Shown here one piece after another: positions 8,241-16,988 of a stretch of DNA of 64,000 nucleotides; position 1 is the stretch's first letter, and each line of letters starts with the position of its first letter. Position numbers and translations under genes: made by a program. The stretch is from Lactobacillus mulieris (GTDB lineage Bacteria > Bacillota > Bacilli > Lactobacillales > Lactobacillaceae): positions 1-64,000 of the forward strand of contig NZ_SDGL01000002.1 in the NCBI RefSeq assembly GCF_007095465.1, in the 5' to 3' direction. Under the pieces are notes generated by a model. It saw only the letters and a program-made list of their open reading frames with translations. It made no database searches and was not told the DNA's origin.

Positions 8241-9617
8241 TTGACTTCGATTATGTTATCTCATGTAAATTTTGCTTACGATAAGCAATCCATTATCCAA
8301 AATTTATCTATTAACTTTGCACCTGGTAAAATTCATCTCTTAATTGGAGAAAATGGTGCTGGTAAATCTACTTTACTTAAAATCATGGCCGGTTTATTAC
8401 CAAAATTCGGTGGCAAGCTAACTGGTAAAATTTCAATTGATGCAAAAACAAATATGATGTTCCAAGATCCAGAACTTCAATTTGCTTTACCTACTGCTTA
8501 TAATGAATTAATTTTCACGATGGAAAATCTAAAAGTTTCACGTGAAACTTATAAAGATAAAATAAACCATGTAGCTAAATTTCCTGGAATTAGTCACTTA
8601 TTAAAGCAACCAATTGCTCAACTCTCTGGCGGAGAAAAACAAAAAGTTGCTTTAGCTATTTTATTGGCTATGGATAGCGACTTACTTTTACTTGATGAAC
8701 CATTTGCAAATTGTGATTTAGCTAGTAGAAGAAATATTTTAATTAAACTAAAACAATTAGTTAAAGCTGGTAAAACTGTGATTATTGTTGACCATGATTT
8801 ACCAGATTATGAAACTCTAGCAGACGAAATTTGGCTGTTTAAAGACAAACAACTCCATCCGCTAACTAATGAGGAAAGAACCAAGCTATTTAAGCAACTA
8901 AAACAACCTTATAAGGTTAAATTTTCCTTACCTCAAAATCAAAAATCAATCTTTAACTTTTCAAATACAGTTATCAAGCAACACCTCCCTTTGATTGAAG
9001 TTTCCACGCAAAAAATTTATCAAGGGAAGATTACCTTGCTTACCGGCGAAAATGGAGCTGGCAAAACAACTTTATTTAAAACTTTAACTAAAATGCATCC
9101 CTATTATGGAAATCTAACTTATAAATCAAAAGAAATAAAAGGCTGGCACCTAAAACCTTATCTGGCGAGTGTTGCTCAAGTTTTTCAAGAAGCTAACAAT
9201 CAATTCTTAGAAATCACTGTCCAAGAGGAATTAACACTAAGCCAAAAAAAGCAAGTAAATCCATATTTTACAAAAGAGAAATTAGCTAAAAGCTTAGAAA
9301 AATTAAGTCTAAACAAGCTGTTAGATCATAGCGTTTATACCTTATCTGGAGGTCAAAAAAAGAAACTCCAAATCTTATTAATGCTATTAAATAATCATGA
9401 TGTATTACTACTAGATGAACCACTTGCTGGTCTTGATACAGCTTCAAGACAAATAATCATTAACCTGCTATCTGATATTCAAAAGCAAACTAATCAGACT
9501 TTTATTATCATCAGTCACCAAATTTGCGAACTTACACCAATTTGTGACTACCATTTAGTTCTAGCTAAAAAAGGCTTAACTTATGTTCAAAACGGAGGAG
9601 AAAATCTTGAATCCTAG
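8241..9617 (+). CDS. ECF transporter ATPase with two fused ABC domains (YkoD-like)
   Basis: Two complete ABC ATPase domains lie in one chain. The first has Walker A GENGAGKST (near residue 35), signature LSGGEKQK and Walker B LLLLDEPF. The second has TGENGAGKTT (near 268), LSGGQKKK and VLLLDEPLAGLD. It powers uptake by an energy-coupling factor transporter; the TPP riboswitch upstream points to thiamine or its HMP precursor, as in ykoEDC systems. I choose the TTG at 8241 because AAAGGTGG (8226-8233) sits 7 nt before it; an in-frame ATG at 8223 lies within the hairpin loop and lacks a ribosome binding site, and ATG 8253 is too far. Codons for VSRET at 8534-8549 coincide with a parS-like palindrome. 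Confidence 0.9.
   Translation: MTSIMLSHVNFAYDKQSIIQNLSINFAPGKIHLLIGENGAGKSTLLKIMAGLLPKFGGKLTGKISIDAKTNMMFQDPELQFALPTAYNELIFTMENLKVSRETYKDKINHVAKFPGISHLLKQPIAQLSGGEKQKVALAILLAMDSDLLLLDEPFANCDLASRRNILIKLKQLVKAGKTVIIVDHDLPDYETLADEIWLFKDKQLHPLTNEERTKLFKQLKQPYKVKFSLPQNQKSIFNFSNTVIKQHLPLIEVSTQKIYQGKITLLTGENGAGKTTLFKTLTKMHPYYGNLTYKSKEIKGWHLKPYLASVAQVFQEANNQFLEITVQEELTLSQKKQVNPYFTKEKLAKSLEKLSLNKLLDHSVYTLSGGQKKKLQILLMLLNNHDVLLLDEPLAGLDTASRQIIINLLSDIQKQTNQTFIIISHQICELTPICDYHLVLAKKGLTYVQNGGENLES
8534..8549. other. parS-like centromere site 1
   Basis: AGTTTCACGTGAAACT matches the Firmicute parS palindrome TGTTTCACGTGAAACA in the 14-nt core and differs only at the two outermost bases. The identical 16-mer recurs at 41513-41528. 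It lies inside the ECF ATPase gene, as parS sites in other species often lie inside genes. Confidence 0.75.
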
Positions 9618-10263
9618 TTTTAAATTTCTACTTTTATTAATCATTGCATTAGTTATATCCGCAACCAATTCTGTTGAACTGAACCTGATTGTTATCTTTG
9701 CCTGTTTTATCTATTTAATTAAATACCATTTAAAGCTAACGCAATTTTTCAAACTTTTACTTTATCCGGCCTTGGCAGCAATTTGCGCTTTCGTTACGAT
9801 TGCTTACTTTAGTAAGAACTCAGTCTATGATGCCACAAGCTTAGCTAGCCGCATCTATGTCTATGTTTTTACTGGAGCATGTCTAACTTTAACAACTGAT
9901 ATGACCACTCTTGCCAGATCTTTTGAACAAAATCTCCATCTACCTGCCAAATTTGCTTATGGTTTTTTAGCCGCCGTCAACATTTTGCCTAAGATGAAAC
10001 GACAAATTAAACAAATTAGATATGCAGGATTAATGCGGCAAACTCCACTTTCACTTTTTTCACCCAGACTCTATTTCAAAGCATTACTTGCGGCTTTAGC
10101 CAATTCAGAGTTACTTGCTCAAGCGATGACTTCTCATGGCTTTAACGAAGATAAAAAAAGAAGCGTCTTGCAAGTTGTGCAAGTCCGCTTCAGTGATTAC
10201 CTCTGGTTCGGAGGGATTTTAGTGATTTTTATTGTATTAGTGTTTTTTAGTTATTTTCTTTAA
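9607..10263 (+). CDS. ECF transporter transmembrane subunit EcfT (YkoC-like)
   Basis: About 218 residues with several hydrophobic helices, and the two coupling-helix-type motifs of EcfT near KQIRYAGLMRQTP and MTSHGFNEDKKR (the Ala-Arg-Gly-type signatures). It links the ATPase to a substrate-binding S component. Start choice: GGAGGAG (9594-9600) is 6 nt from TTG 9607; an earlier in-frame ATG at 9583 precedes this ribosome binding site and is unlikely. The start overlaps the ATPase stop, so translation is probably coupled. No S-component gene follows or precedes it. Confidence 0.88.
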   Translation: MNPSFKFLLLLIIALVISATNSVELNLIVIFACFIYLIKYHLKLTQFFKLLLYPALAAICAFVTIAYFSKNSVYDATSLASRIYVYVFTGACLTLTTDMTTLARSFEQNLHLPAKFAYGFLAAVNILPKMKRQIKQIRYAGLMRQTPLSLFSPRLYFKALLAALANSELLAQAMTSHGFNEDKKRSVLQVVQVRFSDYLWFGGILVIFIVLVFFSYFL

Positions 10264-10916
10264 TCTACTAAATCAGAGAATTTCACTCCAGCATATTTCT
10301 TAGCTAGTTCAGGAGTCTTAAAAAAATACACACCGTTCTGATAATGGCCCATGAACCCAGACAATTACCTGATTTCCATCTTCATTATGCAGACGATAAT
10401 TAAAGCTATCTGTACCTGATAAAAGCCAGTGAACTAAACTTATAACTTTATCCCCTTTATAATATACAAGCTTTGTATCGTACCAAGATTGAATATCGGA
10501 CGGAAAATCTTTCACTCTTGGGTCATCTGAAGCAACTTGAAAATTAGGATCTTTTATAAATAGTAAATCTTCATTAATTGTATGTTCTGATATCCTTAAA
10601 TCTATTATTTTTCCATTTTCCAGTGCCATATACCATGTTCCTTGAAACTCTTTAGGTACATCAAAAGAGCCTATTTTTCCATAATTAGTTTCTATATCAT
10701 CACTCGAAGATGATTCAGAAATAGTTTCTTCAACATTTTCTGCCTTATAAACAGAACTGATTTCATATTGTTGCTTAGAGCTCTGACTATTTGTATGTTT
10801 ATTTACTTTTAAGTTTCTTACATTTTCAGACTTAGTTTCATTATTCAGTCTAAAGAGCATAAAGCATAAAAATATAACTGTTACTATACAAAGTAGATAT
10901 ACTCCAACTTTATCAT
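10260..10916 (-). pseudogene. Membrane-anchored GTWY-type protein of unknown function (two frameshifts)
   Basis: The intact middle (10318-10860) encodes about 180 residues: a Ser-rich linker, then PKEFQGTWYMALENGKIIDL and a beta-rich end, like small secreted lipocalin-like proteins of lactobacilli. Upstream in the same frame is a clear membrane helix (VGVYLLCIVTVIFLCFMLF) with no start codon. An ATG with a good ribosome binding site (AGGGA) lies at 10914-10916 but one frame off, as if one base were lost from ATGAATAAA. At the other end HYQNGVYFF and KTPELAKKYAGVKFSDLVD continue in another frame to 10260. Two indels suggest decay; sequencing error is the alternative. Function unknown. Confidence 0.6.
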
Positions 10917-10977
10917 TAATATCCCTACTTTTTAATTATTAAATATAAAAACTATAAAAGATTTCTCCTTTTGGAGT

Positions 10978-11823
10978 TTATTTCATATTTTGGTGGATTA
11001 TTGCTTTGATGTCTGAGTCACTTAAACTGAAGTTTGAACTCACAGAATCTTTGATTGCCGAAAATATTTCCTCCTCACTCATTTGAGCTTTACTCCGTTT
11101 AAAAAAGTTGACAAAAGATTGTACCGTATTCTTGTCGCCTTTTTCGCGACCTCTCTTTTCAGCTATTGCTGTTTCTTCTTTCATACGTAATTCTGCTGTT
11201 CTCATAAGATTTCTCCTTTTCGGATCATCATTGTATTCTTGGATTTTGTTCTGAATCTCTTTAAAGATTCCTTTTGATTCTATTTTATCATCGTTCATTA
11301 ATCTTTGGAGATTTAACAAATCGACATCTTCACTGCCACTCCCTTTAGAGTTAATGATAATATTTTCGGCATTGTTCTTTAGCTGAATACTTTTATCTTC
11401 GTCATCTTACAAGTGAAAACTATAGCGTAATTTCCCTTTACCGAACGGGTCAAATGCACAAAGAAAAATTAGATAAGTTCTAGACAGCGAAGTATATGGT
11501 TCTCCCCGGTCCAAGGTATCCCTGTCCATCGACGATTGATAGTACCTCATTCGTGGCCCAATATCATGGTTGTTATTAACTTGCATTTCACAATCGTATA
11601 AGTTACCAGATTGGTCTTTAACCGCAATGTCTAAGCGAACGGACTTGCTTCTCTTATCACTTTTAGTCCCTAACTCTTTTTGCGCATCGATACTCTCAAC
11701 TGAAACAACATTCACATCAGGTAGTGCCGCTTGAATAATCGCCTTACAAAATCGCTTATTTTGCATAATACTGCCAAAGATCTCATCATTTGTAAAGCCA
11801 TAGTACTTATTATCTTCTAGCAT
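10978..11823 (-). pseudogene. Rpn family PD-(D/E)XK nuclease / putative transposase (nonsense mutation)
   Basis: Two open stretches (11407-11823 and 10978-11319) are in the same frame and are separated only by a TAA at 11407-11409. Codons between them stay open and read DDEDKSIQLKNNAEN. Joined, they give about 281 residues, the usual size of this family. The nuclease core shows RLDIAVKDQSGNLYDCEMQV (about 72-91) with the D...ExQ catalytic pattern, and the C-terminal half is helical and charged. These proteins promote recA-independent recombination and resemble transposases. A single stop appears to have inactivated it. Confidence 0.82.
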
Positions 11824-11892
11824 TCATCTTCCTCCTATATTTTTGCGTACAAAATAAAATACGAAAAAACAGAGGATTTTATTCATGTAAAT

Positions 11893-11930
11893 CAAAATAG
11901 CGGCGAGATTCATCTCAACCGCTATTTTTG
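11893..11930 (-). terminator. Terminator of the ABC transporter gene
   Basis: CAAAATAGCGG / CCGCTATTTTTG with an inner GAGAT/ATCTC extension forms a long stem; T-rich flank on the minus strand. It lies 30 nt beyond the stop at 11960. Confidence 0.75.
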
Positions 11931-11959
11931 ACTCTATAATTTTTCTGTTGATAGTTTAT

Positions 11960-13531
11960 TTAAGCTTTAGCTAATTCTACTACTTGAGTAAATTTGGCCT
12001 TTTCTTTTTCAGAAACTTTATGAGCAACTTCGATTACCGTACCTGGGAAATCTTCTAAAATAGTTTGATGAATCTTTTCAGATAAGTCTTGATCTAAAGC
12101 ACTAGTAGCTTCATCAGCAATCAAAATTGGCCGATTGGCTATAATTGCCCGAGCAATTTCAACCCGTTGATTTTGACCACCAGACAGGTTCTTCCCATTT
12201 TTTCCAACTTGGTAATCTAATCCTTTATCTGCAACTAGCTCTTTTAATCCTGCTTTAGTAATTGCATTGTCTAAAACTTCAGCAGAAACTTTTCTTCCTA
12301 AAGTTATGTTAAAGCCTAAAGTATCATCTAAAATTATTGGCTTCTGATTAATAAAGCTAAAGTACTGGTGCAATTGATTCCAATTACCATTTTCTTCTTT
12401 ACCATTAAACAGATAATCACCAGTAGTTAACTTATAATTACCAATTATCACATTTAATAAAGTCGATTTTCCCCAACCTGATGGCGCATCAAGTAAAATT
12501 TTTTCACCTGATTTAACATCTAAATTTACGTTAGAGAAAATTTGCTTATCATTAATTTTAATTGCAGCATTTTGGATTTTTAAGTTAGTAAATTTATTTG
12601 TAGCTGATTCTGTAGATTCTTCAGTAAGTTCCGGAATTGCTAAAAATTTATTCCAAATTGGATTTGTTGACTTAACATTATTAATATCACCAAAAATACC
12701 AACAATAGGATTAATAAAGTTATTTGCTAATTGGGCAATCATCATGATAGTACCCAAAGTTATTTGCCCATTAACTACCAAATATACCCCAATCGCAAAA
12801 GATAATAACATTGAACAAATAAATGCTAAAGTCATAGTTAATTCATTAGCAATCTGTTTAACACTATTGGTCTTTCTAAGGGCTAATTCCATGTTTTTAG
12901 CTGCTTTATACAAGCGATACATCAGTGAAGGTTCAACATCATAAAGCTGAGCCATAGGTGCGATAGTTAAAGAATCATCTACTGTATTAGTATATTTTCG
13001 ATTTTCTTTTTCCCAGACATCGGAACTTTTTTCAATCATTGGTCCAAAGATATTCTGTAATAATGCTGGAGCAAAGGCAGCAAATAAGAATACTAATGAT
13101 AAAATCCATGACCCTAATAAAGCTGAAACAAAAGCTGAAATAAATTGAATGGCATTCATGATAATATCTAGTTGTGCTTCAATGCGATTAGTTTCAAGTT
13201 GCTTTAAGTCATTAGTCATGAACGATACATCAATTTCAGAATTAGAATTTCTATTAACAAGTAAGTATTTTGCTGCTTTAGCCTTAATATTTAAATTAAT
13301 CTCAGTCACAATATTGGCATACAGCAGTTGATATAGCACTCCCGCTATTCCCAATAGAACTAATACTCCAAAAGCAGCAAGTACAATATTTAGCAAACTA
13401 CCCTTGGGTTTATTAGCATAATCAATAAACAGTTTAAAAGTATAAGCAACAAATACCATTTCAAACGACTTAATTATTGCCAAGATTAAGTACATAAATA
13501 GTTTGAAAGGATGAGCATATTTTAGGGTCAT
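11960..13531 (-). CDS. ABC transporter, fused membrane and ATPase domains (exporter type)
   Basis: 523 residues. Six membrane helices (about 1-290) are followed by an ABC ATPase with Walker A DAPSGWGKST, signature NLSGGQNQR and Walker B ILIADEATSALD. This is the ABC-B half-transporter architecture of multidrug, lipid or peptide exporters; it works as a dimer. No peptidase domain is present at the N-terminus. The start ATG at 13531 follows GGAGGT with ideal spacing; the longer frame to 13582 adds 17 residues without a ribosome binding site. The substrate is unknown. Confidence 0.88.
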   Translation of the reverse strand: MTLKYAHPFKLFMYLILAIIKSFEMVFVAYTFKLFIDYANKPKGSLLNIVLAAFGVLVLLGIAGVLYQLLYANIVTEINLNIKAKAAKYLLVNRNSNSEIDVSFMTNDLKQLETNRIEAQLDIIMNAIQFISAFVSALLGSWILSLVFLFAAFAPALLQNIFGPMIEKSSDVWEKENRKYTNTVDDSLTIAPMAQLYDVEPSLMYRLYKAAKNMELALRKTNSVKQIANELTMTLAFICSMLLSFAIGVYLVVNGQITLGTIMMIAQLANNFINPIVGIFGDINNVKSTNPIWNKFLAIPELTEESTESATNKFTNLKIQNAAIKINDKQIFSNVNLDVKSGEKILLDAPSGWGKSTLLNVIIGNYKLTTGDYLFNGKEENGNWNQLHQYFSFINQKPIILDDTLGFNITLGRKVSAEVLDNAITKAGLKELVADKGLDYQVGKNGKNLSGGQNQRVEIARAIIANRPILIADEATSALDQDLSEKIHQTILEDFPGTVIEVAHKVSEKEKAKFTQVVELAKA

Positions 13532-13636
13532 AGTTGTACCTCCAAGGTTATCTGTATTCAATATATTTCTTTTTAGTATCATATTGTTTCTTATTGCAAA
13601 TATATTTTACTTAGTTTCTTATATTTGCTTAATTTG

Positions 13637-14353
13637 CTACCTATTTCTTACATACCAATTATGATAAAGTCGCATCCCACCAGCTAAAATAAACCAAAGT
13701 CCCAGCTTAAAAAGCGCAACTGCCAAAGCTTGATTAAAATAACTCCCAGCTAAAATCCAATCAAGTAAATCACTAACAGGAAAGACTTCTGCTACTACCC
13801 TTAGCCAAGTTGGATACTGACTCACAGGAATAATCACTCCAGCTACAAGTACCAAGCTAGCAGTTGCAATATTAGTTAGCCAATATGGATTTTCTCTTTG
13901 ATCTCCCGCAAGCGCACATATATAAGCTAACAAACTAGCAAAAACAATCATAATTAAAAATCCACTAGCCAATTTTCCTGCATAAGCTAGCATCCCCATA
14001 CTAGTTAAAGCAATCAAAGCCAATATCAACAATTCCAATGCTGCAGCTACACTAGCTATCACAATCTTGGGTAACCAATATTGGCTAAACTTGGGCTTAA
14101 TGGAAATAATTTCTTCACTAGTGCCAACATTTTGGTCATAACAATATGATCCTGTAATAATCCCAATCATCGTAATGATTGCTGTTGTAACTAAACTTCC
14201 AATTAATACTCGACGAAAGTCTTGTTCAGTACCATAAATAATCAGCAAAAACATAACTAGTGATACAACTGGCAAAATCAAATAATTAACAATAATGGTT
14301 CGCAAATTTTCAAAATCACCAATTGTTGAAAAAGTAACTTTATAATTTTCCAT
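13637..14353 (-). CDS. ABC-2 type transporter permease subunit (second)
   Basis: 238 residues with six hydrophobic segments arranged as in ABC-2 permeases: an N-terminal helix, a charged loop, then clustered helices from about residue 90 to the end. It overlaps the stop of the preceding permease by one base (14353), so the two are translationally coupled and probably form a heterodimeric channel. With the ATPase at 15093 they make a three-gene exporter operon transcribed on the minus strand. Cargo unknown; such small exporters often confer immunity to peptide antibiotics or export polymers. Confidence 0.8.
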   Translation of the reverse strand: MENYKVTFSTIGDFENLRTIIVNYLILPVVSLVMFLLIIYGTEQDFRRVLIGSLVTTAIITMIGIITGSYCYDQNVGTSEEIISIKPKFSQYWLPKIVIASVAAALELLILALIALTSMGMLAYAGKLASGFLIMIVFASLLAYICALAGDQRENPYWLTNIATASLVLVAGVIIPVSQYPTWLRVVAEVFPVSDLLDWILAGSYFNQALAVALFKLGLWFILAGGMRLYHNWYVRNR

Positions 14354-15090
14354 TAGAATACCCCCAATCTATTTTCTTTGAAGGCTCGTTTAATAACGAC
14401 TTCGGTTAGTATTTTGGAGATATAGACAAAAAATATAGTTACTAAAAGATAAGTAATAATAAGTTCTAAATTTAATTTTTCTTGATAAATCAGCTTAATT
14501 GGCAAAGTCAACGGGCTTAGTATTTGCACTGGTTTCAAATATGGCAAGGCAAAACTTGGAATTGTTAACAAGCCTGATAAAAGCAAGATGGGAGTTAAGA
14601 CTAATTCTTCATAGGCCATCGCATTTCGAGTTAAGATGAAAAGCAAACTAATGAAATAGCTCAAAACTGTTGCAGTCAGCCATAAAATTACAATCCCTAG
14701 CCCAAGAGTCCAACTCAAATTAGCTACTGGCATCCCTAACACTAAAGCTAAAACACCAGCTAAGGGAAAAGCAACTAAGCCATAAATTGCTGCTGGAGAT
14801 AAAGTCGCAAGTAAAACTAGCTCGCGGCTAATTCCTGAATTTAATAAATACGGCAAAGTTCCTTGCCATCTTTGATAAGCTAAAGCGCCAGCACTAGTCG
14901 TACAAGAAGCCCAGGTTCCCATAATTCCAGCAATCAGCCATTCCTGCCCAGTATAAGTTTGATTCACATAATGGGCTAAATACTGATATAGCTCCATTGT
15001 TGCTGTAGTTGTAATTACCAACATAACAAAATAACTATTTTTAACATACAGTTTGAGCTGGAATTTAACTAAATTAATGAAGCGAAGCAT
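14353..15090 (-). CDS. ABC-2 type transporter permease subunit (first)
   Basis: 245 residues, six predicted helices, and a segment LAYQRWQGTLPYLLNSGISRELVL (split around residue 68-90) that matches the typical cytosolic coupling region of ABC-2 permeases. It starts 2 nt after the ATPase stop and overlaps the next permease by one base. Confidence 0.82.
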   Translation of the reverse strand: MLRFINLVKFQLKLYVKNSYFVMLVITTTATMELYQYLAHYVNQTYTGQEWLIAGIMGTWASCTTSAGALAYQRWQGTLPYLLNSGISRELVLLATLSPAAIYGLVAFPLAGVLALVLGMPVANLSWTLGLGIVILWLTATVLSYFISLLFILTRNAMAYEELVLTPILLLSGLLTIPSFALPYLKPVQILSPLTLPIKLIYQEKLNLELIITYLLVTIFFVYISKILTEVVIKRAFKENRLGVF

Positions 15091-15092
15091 CT

Positions 15093-15863
15093 TTACAGCC
15101 TCCTCTTCAACTTTGGCGCAATTGCTAAGTAGGCTTTTTCTAAGCTAGTATTAGCATCCACTCCAGCAAGTTCTTTAATCTGATCAGTATTACCACTAAA
15201 TACTAGTTTTCCCCCACCAATTAAATAAATTGTATCTGCTAAAGTTTCAATATCAGCCATATCATGACTAGTTAAAATAATTCCATGACCTGTTTCTTTT
15301 AAGTTTTTAATCAACTCTCTAACCGTATAAACAGATTCCACATCTAAACCAGCAGTCGGCTCATCTAACATTAGAATTTCAGGTTGATTAACTAATCCGC
15401 GAGCAATATGCAATCTTTGCATCATCCCTTTAGAAAAAGAACCAACGTACTTATCTTTAACATCAAGTAAGTTAACAATTTCTAAGGCATTCAAGACATT
15501 ATTTTTAATGTCTTTTTCTTTAACGTTAAGTAGCCTTGCAAAAAATGCCAAATTATCATACGCAGAAGCTGAGTTATAAAATCCTCGATCCCCACCAAAG
15601 ACAACCCCCATCTTTTGCCGCGCCTCTCGCAGTTTTTTAGCTAAATTTAAGCCCATAATTTCGATCTTGCCACTAGTAGGAACTAAATAACCTGAAATAG
15701 ACCTAATTAGGGTCGTTTTCCCCGCTCCATTAGGCCCGACAAAGGAAATCACCTCACCTTTATGAAGGGTAAAGCTAATTCCATCAACAGCTTTGAAAGT
15801 AGTTTTATTCTTTCCTTTGAAGTAGCGTTTTATCGATTCTGTCCGCATTAAAATTTTGTTCAT
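15093..15863 (-). CDS. ABC transporter ATP-binding protein
   Basis: 256 residues. Walker A is GPNGAGKTT (about 43-51), signature SFSKGMMQR, and Walker B EILMLDEPTAGLD, followed by the switch His in ILTSHDMADIE. It resembles the NatA/CcmA-type single-domain ATPases that pair with ABC-2 permeases; here both permeases lie immediately downstream. The N-terminal KGKNKTTFKAVDGISFTL is typical of daunorubicin-resistance-like ATPases. Confidence 0.9.
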   Translation of the reverse strand: MNKILMRTESIKRYFKGKNKTTFKAVDGISFTLHKGEVISFVGPNGAGKTTLIRSISGYLVPTSGKIEIMGLNLAKKLREARQKMGVVFGGDRGFYNSASAYDNLAFFARLLNVKEKDIKNNVLNALEIVNLLDVKDKYVGSFSKGMMQRLHIARGLVNQPEILMLDEPTAGLDVESVYTVRELIKNLKETGHGIILTSHDMADIETLADTIYLIGGGKLVFSGNTDQIKELAGVDANTSLEKAYLAIAPKLKRRL

Positions 15864-16000
15864 TATACTTCGCTTTCTCTAAATATCTTATCGTTACCAT
15901 CTCTGTTCTCTGTAAATTTTTAAAAGCAATCATATGACATGTACCTCTATTAAATATAATTTTTAATCATTATAATATATTTTTCATTTTTAGCAAATAA

Positions 16001-16034
16001 AAAAGGAACTGAATGTCAAAATTCGGTTCCTTTT
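16001..16034 (-). terminator. rlmH terminator
   Basis: AAAAGGAACTGAAT / ATTCGGTTCCTTTT, 14 paired positions with one G-T, followed by a T-run on the minus strand, 9 nt beyond the rlmH stop. Confidence 0.85.
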
Positions 16035-16042
16035 AGCTTTTT

Positions 16043-16522
16043 CTACTTATGGTATGGACTACCTGAATTAATCATAAATGCCCGATATATTTGCTCAGTG
16101 AGAACTAATCTCATTAACTGGTGGGGCATCGTCAATTTTCCAAAGCTTAATAAATCATCAGCTCTTTTATTCACAGCTGGACTCGTTCCTAAACTACCAC
16201 CAATTACAAAGGTAATATCTGAATGTCCATAAGTACCTAAGTCTGCGATTTCTTTGGCCAATTCTTCACTAGCCCGCTCGCGCCCTTTAATAGCCGTTAC
16301 AATCACATACTCCTTATCTTTAATCTTGCTAAGAATCTTTTCTCCTTCCACTTCCTTAACATGCTCTTGCTCAGCTTCACTCATATTTTCAGGAGCTTTT
16401 TCATCAGGTACTTCCACAATCTTAAACTTCGCAAATCGACTCAAACGTTTTGCATATTCTGCTATACCATCTTTAAAATACTTTTCTTTTAGTTTTCCAA
16501 CGCATACTATCTTAATATTCAT
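16043..16522 (-). CDS. rlmH: 23S rRNA (pseudouridine1915-N3)-methyltransferase RlmH
   Basis: 159 residues, the exact family length. It methylates pseudouridine 1915 in helix 69 of 23S rRNA using S-adenosylmethionine. Conserved stretches: [20 protein letters not shown] at the N-terminus, the SAM-binding FVIGGSLG (near 103-110), and the C-terminal [21 protein letters not shown] (Arg, Glu-Gln and Tyr-His conserved). I use ATG 16522; the longer frame to 16573 adds 17 non-conserved residues and would run into the DnaA-box region. Confidence 0.95.
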   Translation of the reverse strand: MNIKIVCVGKLKEKYFKDGIAEYAKRLSRFAKFKIVEVPDEKAPENMSEAEQEHVKEVEGEKILSKIKDKEYVIVTAIKGRERASEELAKEIADLGTYGHSDITFVIGGSLGTSPAVNKRADDLLSFGKLTMPHQLMRLVLTEQIYRAFMINSGSPYHK

Positions 16523-16988
16523 AATTATTAATTTTACCCCAGAATCTACAACTATTCCGCATATGTTATCCACAGCTGTGGAAATCCCATTTCTATATAT
16601 TGTATTCTATCTCTAATATCCACTACTAATAGCGGGAACGCACTTTCTTAAAAAAATTTTGTACTTTTTTTCGACATTTTTCCTGTGTATATCCACATTC
16701 ACAAACTTTGGGTCAAAATTGCTGTTATATCAATATTTATAGCCTTTTTTAAACTTACTAGCTAATTTTAATCCACTTATTATCCACACTTTATCCCCAA
16801 ATATAAAGCGCTTTTTTGGTGACTTATACACAATCCACAGAGTTTTCCACATTTTCCCACAAGTTCCTTTCTTTTGCTTTCCCCTTGACATATTTAAAAA
16901 GCGAACTTAACTTAGTTTCACATCCTTTTTATTAAGAAAAAACTGCCAAAGTGCTTAACAATGCACCTTAGCAGTTTTTACATTATTC
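16523..16988. other. 466-bp non-coding gap with a DnaA-box cluster
   Basis: No gene is supported here. It contains the htrA terminator (16937-16979) and a same-strand cluster of TTWTNCACA sequences: TTATCCACA at 16566-16574 and 16780-16788, TTATACACA at 16824-16832, TTTTCCACA at 16843-16851. Near matches are ATATCCACA at 16689-16697 and TTATCCCCA at 16791-16799. The region is AT-rich. The boxes could bind DnaA, either as a secondary titration site or to regulate rlmH. Confidence 0.65.
16937..16979 (-). terminator. htrA terminator
   Basis: AAAAACTGC...GTGC / GCAC...GCAGTTTTT imperfect stem with a T tract on the minus strand, 10 nt after the htrA stop. Confidence 0.8.

Noticed and set aside
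15805-15933. Minus-strand 42-codon ORF overlapping the start of the ABC ATPase gene
   Set aside because: It has only a weak GAGG site, overlaps the conserved ATPase N-terminus in another frame and shows no recognisable pattern.
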